DNA of 5,493 nt from Flavimaricola sp. (lineage in GTDB: Bacteria; Pseudomonadota; Alphaproteobacteria; Rhodobacterales; Rhodobacteraceae), in contig JALZWD010000214.1 of NCBI GenBank assembly GCA_023300365.1, positions 1 through 5,493 of the forward strand, written 5' to 3'. Under the pieces are notes generated by a model. That model saw nothing but the letters and a program-made list of their open reading frames with translations. It did not search any database and had not been told where the DNA came from. The position numbers were made by a program, and so were the translations under genes. Shown here piece by piece: positions 1 to 5,292 of the stretch. Within the stretch, counting starts at the first letter, position 1, and each line of letters begins with the position of its first letter.

Positions 1-9
1 GAAAAACCA

Positions 10-38
10 TTAAGTGTTTTGATTTTTCGCTCACTTAA
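10..38. repeat. 7-bp inverted repeat in AT-rich leader
   Basis: TTAAGTG at 10-16 is perfectly matched by CACTTAA at 32-38, with 15 bases between the arms. The arm centres lie about 22 bases apart, roughly two helical turns, which would suit a dimeric DNA-binding protein. The stem is too AT-rich to be a good terminator, although on the minus strand a T-rich tract follows it. It could be an operator for a gene reading left off the window, for the SPFH gene, or chance. Confidence 0.35.
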
Positions 39-143
39 ACGAAGGTGATGGATTGTTTTTTGTGCCCAACGCGCGGCCACCCTGCGCCCTAGGGGCTTTC
101 CCCAGTCATCTGGCGACCTCGCACGCAATTTCCCATCGCATCT

Positions 144-177
144 AAGATACCCCTGAAGTAGACTGCACGGGTATCTT
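144..177 (+). promoter_or_regulatory. 9-bp inverted repeat just upstream of the SPFH gene's ribosome binding site
   Basis: AAGATACCC at 144-152 pairs perfectly with GGGTATCTT at 169-177 across a 16-base interval. The right arm ends only four bases before the Shine-Dalgarno sequence at 182-187. As RNA it would form a hairpin abutting the ribosome binding site; as DNA it would be a spaced dyad that could bind a repressor or activator. No T-run follows it, so it is not a terminator. Symmetry and position are seen directly; the regulatory role is inferred. Confidence 0.45.
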
Positions 178-181
178 TCTT

Positions 182-187
182 GAAGGA
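182..187 (+). promoter_or_regulatory. Ribosome binding site deciding the ATG start at 195
   Basis: GAAGGA ends seven bases before ATG at 195. An in-frame TTG at 180 would give five extra residues, but it would overlap this site and have no good site of its own. The protein from 195 also begins like the family (MGILDFLSGQF). Confidence 0.8.
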
Positions 188-194
188 CAACACT

Positions 195-1355
195 ATGGGC
201 ATCCTAGACTTTCTCTCCGGCCAATTCATCGACGTTATCGAATGGACTGACGACACCCGCGACACCATGGTGTGGCGGTTCGAACGCGAAGGCCATGAAA
301 TCAAATACGGCGCCAAACTGACCGTGCGCGAAGGTCAGGCGGCCGTGTTCATCCACGAGGGGCAATTGGCCGATGTGTTCACACCCGGCCTGTATATGCT
401 CGAAACCAACAACATGCCGATCCTCACATCTCTCCAACATTGGGACCACGGCTTCAAAAGCCCGTTCAAATCCGAGATTTATTTTGTGAACACGACGCGG
501 TTCACGCAGATGAAATGGGGCACGAAAAACCCGATCATGTGCCGCGACCCCGAGTTTGGCCCCGTACGCTTGCGCGCCTTCGGGAGCTATACCATGCGCG
601 TCACCGATCCGGGCCGCTTCATGACCGAAATCGTGGGCACCGACGGCGAATTTACCTCCGATGAAATCGGGTATCAAATCCGCAACGTTGTGGTGCAATC
701 AATCAGCCGCACACTCGCGGGATCGGGCATCCCCGTCCTTGATATGGCCGCCAATACCGCCGATCTAGCCAAGCTGGTCACAACCGCGATTGAACCCACC
801 ATCAGCGATTATGGCCTGTCGATCCCAGAATTCTACATTGAAAACATCTCCCTCCCCGAAGCGGTCGAAGAGGTGCTCGACAAGCGCACGTCAATGGGCA
901 TCGTCGGTGATTTGGGGCGTTACACGCAATTCTCCGCCGCCGAGGCCATGACACAGGCCGCCGCAAATCCCGGTGGCGCAGGCGCGGGCCTTGGGGCCGG
1001 TCTGGGCATGGGAATGGGCATGGCGATGAGTGGCATGGCCGCAGGACCATGGGGCGCGTATCCACAACACCAATCCCAAGCGCACCCCCAACACCAAGCT
1101 CAACCATCGGCCGCCGCAGCGCCCGCTCCACCGCCACCGCCCCCCCCTGTTGAACACGTTTGGCACATCGCCGAAAAAGGTGAGACATCCGGCCCATTTT
1201 CACGCGCGAATATGGGCCAAAAAGTAGGCTCCGGCGCCCTCACACGCGACACAATGGTGTGGACGGCTGGTCAAGACGGCTGGCTGCCAGCAGGCGAGGT
1301 CGCAGACTTGGCCACGCTCTTCACCATCATGCCGCCGCCACCGCCTGCTGGCTAG
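195..1355 (+). CDS. SPFH-domain protein with C-terminal GYF_2 domain (YdjI-like)
   Basis: The product has 386 residues. Residues 1-17 (MGILDFLSGQFIDVIEW) look like an amphipathic membrane-contacting segment, and there is no signal peptide or membrane helix. Residues about 20-225 form an SPFH/prohibitin-like domain of the YdjI type, with family-like stretches EIKYGAKLTVREGQ, GTKNPIMCRDPEFGPVRLRAFG and EIVGTDGEFTSDEI. Then come a Gly/Met-rich segment (259-284), a Gln/His/Ala/Pro linker ending in seven prolines (312-318), and a GYF_2 (DUF4339) domain at about 321-376, marked by GPFS, DTMVW and GWLPA. The tail is proline-rich. In Bacillus subtilis the SPFH protein YdjI recruits PspA to stressed membranes; a scaffold role at the inner face of the cytoplasmic membrane is inferred here. 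Poor relatives are often labelled antifreeze or virion core protein. An intrinsic terminator follows. Family call firm, function inferred. Confidence 0.88.
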   Translation: MGILDFLSGQFIDVIEWTDDTRDTMVWRFEREGHEIKYGAKLTVREGQAAVFIHEGQLADVFTPGLYMLETNNMPILTSLQHWDHGFKSPFKSEIYFVNTTRFTQMKWGTKNPIMCRDPEFGPVRLRAFGSYTMRVTDPGRFMTEIVGTDGEFTSDEIGYQIRNVVVQSISRTLAGSGIPVLDMAANTADLAKLVTTAIEPTISDYGLSIPEFYIENISLPEAVEEVLDKRTSMGIVGDLGRYTQFSAAEAMTQAAANPGGAGAGLGAGLGMGMGMAMSGMAAGPWGAYPQHQSQAHPQHQAQPSAAAAPAPPPPPPPVEHVWHIAEKGETSGPFSRANMGQKVGSGALTRDTMVWTAGQDGWLPAGEVADLATLFTIMPPPPPAG

Positions 1356-1366
1356 TGATACACTCC

Positions 1367-1400
1367 GCCAAGGCCCGGCTTTCTCGGGCCTTGGCATTTT
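1367..1400 (+). terminator. Intrinsic terminator after the SPFH gene
   Basis: GCCAAGGCCCG at 1367-1377 and CGGGCCTTGGC at 1385-1395 form a perfect 11-bp, GC-rich stem with a 7-base loop, followed by ATTTTA. It begins 12 bases after the stop codon. The T-run is short (four), so some read-through into the zinc-ribbon gene 45 bases further on is possible. Confidence 0.85.
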
Positions 1401-1445
1401 ACGTGGCCACCAAAGCCCCCTCCCATAGCCATTGCAATCGGTTAG

Positions 1446-2549
1446 ATGACAGACACCTCCGTCCCCCTCGAACAGCACAGGTTCCCCTGCACCAACTGCG
1501 GATCAAACATGATGTTTGATCCCGGCGATGACCAATTGCTGTGCCCGAATTGTGGCAATACCGAAAGCATCGACACAGCCCACCTGCGCCTCGAGGCTAT
1601 CCGCGAACGCGATTATTACTCGGCGTTGAACAAACTCATGGACCGGGTCGAGTTTGAAGTGACCCGCGTCGTCACTTGCCCCAACTGTAGCGCCCAAACC
1701 GAATTTGCGGATCACGAACAGGCCAAACGCTGCCCGTTTTGCGATACCGCCGTTGTCACCGACACAGGCACACACCGCCACATCAAACCAAGCGCCGTCT
1801 TGCCGTTTGAGCTTGAGGAACGCGAAGCGCGCGGCGCCATGACGCGCTGGTTGGGCGGTCTATGGTTCGCGCCAAATGGCTTAAAGGAATATGCCCGTAA
1901 GGGCCGTAAAATGAATGGTATCTACGTCCCCTATTGGACCTATGATGCCGACACACGCTCGGCCTACACGGGTCAACGCGGCACCCACTACTACGAAACC
2001 AAAACCGTGACGCGCAATGGCAAGCGCGAGCAAATCCGCGTCCGCAAAACCCGCTGGCGGCGCACCTCGGGCCATGTCCGCCGCTGGTTTGACGATGTGC
2101 TTGTATTGGCCTCTAAATCCTTGCCCAAAAGGTATACCGACGACCTCGAGCCTTGGGATCTTACCGACCTGCACGCCTATACCCCCGAATACATCGCGGG
2201 CTTCCGCGCCGAAGGATACCAGATCGAATTGACCACTGGCTTTGACGTGGCCCGCACACACATGGACCACGTAATCCGGGGTGATGTCCGCCGCGATATC
2301 GGCGGCGATGAACAACGTGTCGGCACGGTCGATACACAACTCGACAACATCACCTTCAAGCACATCCTCTTGCCAATCTGGCTCGCGGCCTACAAATACC
2401 GCGGCCGCACGTTTCGCTTTGTGGTCAACGGACGCACTGGCAAGGTCACAGGCGAACGCCCCTATTCCGCTTGGAAAATTGCGTTCGCCATTATCATTGG
2501 CCTGATCTTACTTGCGCTTTTGGTCTATCTCATTTCGCTCAATCAATAA
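1446..2549 (+). CDS. Double zinc-ribbon protein with C-terminal membrane anchor (YdjG-like)
   Basis: The product has 367 residues. Two CxxC pairs form a first zinc ribbon (C15, C18, C33, C36) and two more a second (C78, C81, C96, C99). After IKPSAVLPFEL comes a central domain of about residues 118-340 with YVPYWTYDADT (160-170), a very basic stretch at 186-213, and LPIWLAAYKYRGRTFRFVVNG before GKVTGERPYS. One hydrophobic helix (about 345-364) ends the protein, so the zinc ribbons should face the cytoplasm. The layout resembles B. subtilis YdjG, a membrane partner of the SPFH protein YdjI; the neighbouring SPFH gene supports that pairing. Relatives are sometimes labelled primosomal protein N' or TFIIB-type zinc finger, but no helicase motif is present. 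No clear Shine-Dalgarno precedes ATG 1446; the start rests on family-like HRFPCTNCG just inside it. Molecular function is unknown. Confidence 0.85.
   Translation: MTDTSVPLEQHRFPCTNCGSNMMFDPGDDQLLCPNCGNTESIDTAHLRLEAIRERDYYSALNKLMDRVEFEVTRVVTCPNCSAQTEFADHEQAKRCPFCDTAVVTDTGTHRHIKPSAVLPFELEEREARGAMTRWLGGLWFAPNGLKEYARKGRKMNGIYVPYWTYDADTRSAYTGQRGTHYYETKTVTRNGKREQIRVRKTRWRRTSGHVRRWFDDVLVLASKSLPKRYTDDLEPWDLTDLHAYTPEYIAGFRAEGYQIELTTGFDVARTHMDHVIRGDVRRDIGGDEQRVGTVDTQLDNITFKHILLPIWLAAYKYRGRTFRFVVNGRTGKVTGERPYSAWKIAFAIIIGLILLALLVYLISLNQ
1500..1522. repeat. Perfect 23-nt palindrome inside the zinc-ribbon gene
   Basis: GGATCAAACAT at 1500-1510 and ATGTTTGATCC at 1512-1522 are exact reverse complements around a single G at 1511. 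The symmetry stops cleanly at 1499/1523. It lies 54 bases inside the coding region and encodes the residues around M22-M23 between the two halves of the first zinc ribbon. The AT-rich core with GC ends looks like an operator for a dimeric regulator, but no regulator is in the window and coding chance cannot be excluded. Confidence 0.6.
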
Positions 2550-2613
2550 CGCATTGGCCCCAAACCACTTTCCTCAAACGAACGCGCCTTCCGTGGGGTT
2601 AGGCCGCCACTTT

Positions 2614-2643
2614 CTGTTATTTTAGCGCTTTTTAACCTATTGT
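2614..2643 (+). promoter_or_regulatory. Weak candidate promoter for the DUF937 gene
   Basis: CTGTTA at 2614-2619 (three of six -35 matches) and TATTGT at 2638-2643 (four of six -10 matches) are separated by 18 bases, in the most AT-rich part of the 164-base gap. Transcription would start near 2650, giving a leader of about 64 bases that carries the hairpin at 2655-2677. Both boxes are poor, so this is tentative. Confidence 0.22.
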
Positions 2644-2654
2644 CGCACCATCGC

Positions 2655-2677
2655 GGCCAATCCTCTGCTGATTGGCC
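2655..2677 (+). terminator. Hairpin between the zinc-ribbon and DUF937 genes (terminator or leader element)
   Basis: GGCCAATC at 2655-2662 and GATTGGCC at 2670-2677 form a perfect 8-bp stem with a 7-base loop. Only CATTGTTTG follows, a weak T-tract, so termination may be partial. It lies 105 bases after the zinc-ribbon stop and 23 bases before the ribosome binding site of the next gene; it may therefore be a leader hairpin rather than a terminator. Confidence 0.4.
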
Positions 2678-2700
2678 CATTGTTTGCCGTTTATACACAA

Positions 2701-2704
2701 AGGA
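2701..2704 (+). promoter_or_regulatory. Ribosome binding site deciding the ATG start at 2714
   Basis: AGGA, within AAAGGAAG, lies nine bases before ATG at 2714. An in-frame TTG at 2672 would add 14 residues, place the start inside the hairpin at 2655-2677 and use no ribosome binding site, so ATG 2714 is preferred. Confidence 0.75.
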
Positions 2705-2713
2705 AGATGCGAC

Positions 2714-3772
2714 ATGAATCTCGTGACAATGGGGATGAAATATCTCGGACCAACCATCGCAACCAAGGCCGCTGGGATGCTGGGCATACAAAGCCCAATG
2801 GTGGTCAAGGTCATCGCCGCAGCCCTGCCCACAATCCTAGCAAGCTTTACGGGCAAAGCCGCCACTGCTGGTGGTGCTGCGTCACTTTTGAACCTGATCA
2901 ACCAACAAGGTGCCGACACCCCCGAGGCCCTCGAGGCGGCCATTGGCGGCGATGATGCCGGCAATTTCCTTCAGTCGGGAGGCAACGCTCTAAGCGGTCT
3001 GCTGGGTGGCGGCACGAATGACGCCCTCGTTGGGGCTCTTGGCCGCCACGCAGGGGTCGATGCCGCCAGCGCGCAATCCCTCTTGGGCCTCGTCGCTCCG
3101 GCGGCTCTGGGCTCTTTGAAAACCCAAGTCGCAGAACAAGGCCTTGATGCCAACGGCCTCGCGTCTTTGATGGCGCATCAAAAGCAAAACATCGCAAGCG
3201 CCATGCCTGCGGGCTTTGCCGACCAATTAAGCGGGACAGGCCTTCTGGACGGCATCCAATCTGCGGCCGCCCCCACGGCGCCGACTGCCGCTGCACAGTC
3301 ATCTGGCAGCGGGGGCCTTATGAAACTGGCGCTCCCTGTCGTCATCATTGGGGGCCTGGCATGGTACTTTTTGGGCGGTAGCGCGCCAGAATTGCCTGCG
3401 GTTCCCGAAATGCCCGATCTGGCGGGCATGACCGAAGGCGTTGATCTTAACGTGGGCGGTGTGGATCTTGGCCAAGAATTTAGCGGCGTTGTCGGCGGGC
3501 TCACTGGCGGTTTTGGTGGGATCACAGATCTGGCCTCCGCCGAAGCCGCCATACCCGGCCTCGAGGCGGCCAGCTCTCAGATCGACAATCTTGGGTCATT
3601 GGCTGGCCAATTGCCAAACGAAGCCCAAGGCGCATTTGGTGGCATGGTTGCCGCCGCCACAGGCACCTTACGCCCTATGATCGAAGGCGTGATCGAAAGC
3701 AGCGGCGCGGGATCGATCTTGCAACCTATTGCGGATGGTATCTTGTCAAAGCTCGACGGTCTCGCCGGATAG
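2714..3772 (+). CDS. DUF937-type protein with a single central membrane helix
   Basis: The product has 352 residues and is rich in Ala, Gly and Leu. Residues about 30-165 match the DUF937 (YidB-like) pattern: short helices with glycine turns, then SGLLGGGTNDALVGALG and a SLLGLVAPAALGSLK stretch (residues 122-136) typical of the family. A Ser/Ala/Pro linker (182-200) leads to one hydrophobic helix at about 202-221. No N-terminal signal peptide is seen, and Lys204 before the helix with acidic residues after it suggests the N-terminal half is cytoplasmic and residues 223-352 are periplasmic. That C-terminal part, Gly-rich with amphipathic helices, I do not recognise. DUF937 has no established biochemical role. 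Position beside the SPFH and zinc-ribbon genes hints at a shared envelope function, but the hairpin and 164-base gap argue for its own promoter. Confidence 0.8.
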   Translation: MNLVTMGMKYLGPTIATKAAGMLGIQSPMVVKVIAAALPTILASFTGKAATAGGAASLLNLINQQGADTPEALEAAIGGDDAGNFLQSGGNALSGLLGGGTNDALVGALGRHAGVDAASAQSLLGLVAPAALGSLKTQVAEQGLDANGLASLMAHQKQNIASAMPAGFADQLSGTGLLDGIQSAAAPTAPTAAAQSSGSGGLMKLALPVVIIGGLAWYFLGGSAPELPAVPEMPDLAGMTEGVDLNVGGVDLGQEFSGVVGGLTGGFGGITDLASAEAAIPGLEAASSQIDNLGSLAGQLPNEAQGAFGGMVAAATGTLRPMIEGVIESSGAGSILQPIADGILSKLDGLAG

Positions 3773-3803
3773 CAAAAAACCACGCAACAGCGTAGTACTC
3801 GAG

Positions 3804-3834
3804 AAAGGCCCCGGCTCATCCCCGTGGCCTTTTT
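3804..3834 (+). terminator. Intrinsic terminator after the DUF937 gene
   Basis: AAAGGCC at 3804-3810 pairs with GGCCTTT at 3826-3832. After one mismatch the stem continues for three pairs (CGG at 3812-3814 with CCG at 3822-3824), leaving a 7-base loop. A run of five T ends at 3834. It starts 31 bases after the DUF937 stop codon and separates that gene from the kinase/dtd pair. Confidence 0.8.
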
Positions 3835-3846
3835 GCGCCTACCCGC

Positions 3847-3874
3847 TTGCCCCCGCGCACTGGCTCACTATGTT
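3847..3874 (+). promoter_or_regulatory. Candidate promoter for the sugar kinase-dtd pair
   Basis: TTGCCC at 3847-3852 (four of six -35 matches) and TATGTT at 3869-3874 (four of six -10 matches) are 16 bases apart. The start of transcription would fall near 3881, leaving about 26 bases of leader with the ribosome binding site. The pair sits downstream of the terminator at 3804-3834, where a promoter would be expected. Judged by eye only. Confidence 0.3.
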
Positions 3875-3906
3875 AGCGCGACCATATTTCATCCGGAGCC
3901 CCTCTT

Positions 3907-4821
3907 ATGATCCTCTCTTGCGGCGAAGCCCTCATCGATATGTTGCCTCGGCAGTCCACCGACGGCGAAGATTGCTTTGCCCCCTACGCGGGCGGGGCCG
4001 TGTTCAATACTGCCATGGCGCTGGGGCGGCTCAATGTGCCCTCATCGTTTTTTTCTGGGCTAAGTTCTGATCTGTTTGGCGATGTCTTGCGCGATACCTT
4101 GAGTAAATCAAACGTGGATCATAGCCCCGCCCATTCTTCGCCGCGGCCCACAACATTGGCGTTCGTGCGCCTCACTGACGGTCAGGCCACTTACGCATTT
4201 TACGACGAAAACACCGCCGGGCGCATGCTCACCGAAAAAGATTTGCCCAAGGTCACTGCTGACGCGCTGTTTTTTGGTGGGATTTCCTTGGTCGTCGATC
4301 CGTGTGGCGCGGCCTATGAGGCCCTCCAAGCCCGCGAAGCCGCATCCAAAGTCATCATGATCGACCCCAACATCCGCCCCAGTTTTATCACCGATGAGGC
4401 GGCCTATCGCGCCCGTATCAATCGGATGATGGACCGCGCCGATATCGTCAAACTCTCTGACGAAGACCTCAACTGGCTTGTCGGCGGCAGTGGCATCGAA
4501 GATCAGGCCCGCGCCCTGCTTAATCGCGGACCCCGCCTCGTGTGCATCACCGAAGGGGCCAAAGGCGCCACTGGCTACACCAGCTCTGAAAACATATTTG
4601 TCCCCGCCAACCCCGTCACAGTTGCCGACACAGTTGGCGCGGGCGATACCTTCAATGCTGGCGTTCTGGCCGCCCTTCACACACGCGGCGCTTTGTCAAA
4701 AGAGGCCATCGCCAATTTGGACGCCGAGACAATTACCGCCGCGCTGCAGATGGGCGTCAAAACAGCCGCAATCACCGTCAGCCGCGCCGGAGCCAACCCA
4801 CCCTGGGCTCACGAGCTGTGA
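3907..4821 (+). CDS. PfkB-family carbohydrate kinase, probably fructokinase
   Basis: The product has 304 residues, the usual length for ribokinase/PfkB kinases, which phosphorylate sugars with ATP in the cytoplasm. It starts like a fructokinase ([14 protein letters not shown]), carries the first PfkB signature around GGAVFN (29-34), DPNIRP at 153-158, KLSDEDL at 182-188, and the second signature [12 protein letters not shown] at 241-252, in which D247 should be the catalytic base and the glycines form the anion hole. GGAG at 3895-3898 is eight bases before ATG 3907. Its last four bases overlap the dtd start. The exact sugar cannot be read with certainty; fructose is the best guess, and 2-keto-3-deoxygluconate or another ketose are alternatives. 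No sugar transporter or regulator is in the window. Confidence 0.9.
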   Translation: MILSCGEALIDMLPRQSTDGEDCFAPYAGGAVFNTAMALGRLNVPSSFFSGLSSDLFGDVLRDTLSKSNVDHSPAHSSPRPTTLAFVRLTDGQATYAFYDENTAGRMLTEKDLPKVTADALFFGGISLVVDPCGAAYEALQAREAASKVIMIDPNIRPSFITDEAAYRARINRMMDRADIVKLSDEDLNWLVGGSGIEDQARALLNRGPRLVCITEGAKGATGYTSSENIFVPANPVTVADTVGAGDTFNAGVLAALHTRGALSKEAIANLDAETITAALQMGVKTAAITVSRAGANPPWAHEL

Positions 4822-5255
4822 AAGCCCTCCTGCAACGCGTGAGCGGGGCACAGGTCCATGTTGATGGCGCGTTGATTGGTGAATGTGGCCAAGGCCTCAT
4901 GATCCTCGTGTGTGGGATGCAAGGCGATACTCAGGATATGCCCGCAAGACTTGCGGCCAAAATATCCAAACTGCGCATATTCCAAGATGACGCTGGCAAA
5001 ATGAACCGCTCCCTCCTCGATATCGGGGGCTCGGCATTGGTCATCAGCCAATTCACTCTTGCGGCCGATACATCGCGGGGCAATCGGCCGGGCTTTTCCA
5101 ACGCGGCCCCACCCGAGCAAGGCCGCGCACTGTATGATCAGTTTGCCACCGCTCTCGCAGGCTTGGGTATTCCCACCCAAACCGGACAATTCGGCGCCGA
5201 CATGTCCGTCAGCCTCACCAACGATGGCCCTGTCACAATCATGCTCGAAGTTTGA
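4818..5255 (+). CDS. dtd: D-aminoacyl-tRNA deacylase
   Basis: The product has 145 residues, the full length of bacterial DTD. This enzyme hydrolyses D-amino acids (and mischarged glycine) from tRNA, a proofreading step in translation; it works as a homodimer in the cytoplasm. Family landmarks are all present: start MKALLQRV, KLRIF (51-55), the SQFTLAAD motif at 77-84 with T80, the Gly-cisPro motif GP at 137-138 in NDGPVT that enters the partner's active site, and [10 protein letters not shown] (120-129). It starts with GTG at 4818, overlapping the kinase stop codon as GTGA. The upstream Shine-Dalgarno is weak (GAG at 4813-4815), which fits translational coupling to the kinase. The stop is followed by a 37-base gap with no obvious terminator before the convergent gene ends. 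Confidence 0.95.
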   Translation: MKALLQRVSGAQVHVDGALIGECGQGLMILVCGMQGDTQDMPARLAAKISKLRIFQDDAGKMNRSLLDIGGSALVISQFTLAADTSRGNRPGFSNAAPPEQGRALYDQFATALAGLGIPTQTGQFGADMSVSLTNDGPVTIMLEV

Positions 5256-5292
5256 GACATCCAAGCAAGACCCGCCACATCCGCATTACGGC

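Larger units (their letters stand above)
1..194. other. Intergenic leader upstream of the SPFH gene
   Basis: No coding frame is convincing here: all three plus-strand frames that enter from the left edge stop within about 50 bases. Positions 1-61 are markedly richer in A and T than the rest of the window, as expected of a promoter region, possibly a divergent one. Two inverted repeats are visible (10-38 and 144-177, listed separately), together with a short palindrome CCCTAGGG at 87-94. I could not find a -35/-10 pair good enough to call; TAAGAT at 143-148 has four of six -10 matches but no acceptable -35 upstream. Confidence 0.6.

Noticed and set aside
87..103. Short palindrome CCCTAGGG and adjacent GGGG-CTTT-CCCC mini-hairpin in the leader
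   Set aside because: They are too short to stand out in GC-rich sequence and no promoter element is placed around them.
204..698. Minus-strand open frame of 164 codons opposite the SPFH gene
   Set aside because: It is a shadow of the GC-rich codon pattern of the SPFH gene. It shows no recognisable domain, and the plus strand carries unmistakable SPFH sequence.
2556..2605. Possible long hairpin after the zinc-ribbon gene (GGCC and AACCAC against GTGGGGTT and GGCC)
   Set aside because: The stem is broken by a two-base bulge and mismatches around a loop of more than 20 bases, and no T-run follows, so it does not qualify as a terminator.
2930..3572. Repeated segment CTCGAGGCGGCCA inside the DUF937 gene
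   Set aside because: Both copies encode Leu-Glu-Ala-Ala in Ala-rich helices; preferred codons explain the repeat and flanking sequence does not match.
4048..4054. Run of seven T within the sugar kinase gene
   Set aside because: It encodes a plain Ser-Phe-Phe-Ser stretch; a single T7 in coding sequence is not enough to propose slippage control.
4108..4680. Minus-strand open frame of 190 codons opposite the sugar kinase
   Set aside because: It mirrors the kinase coding sequence and has no family motif.
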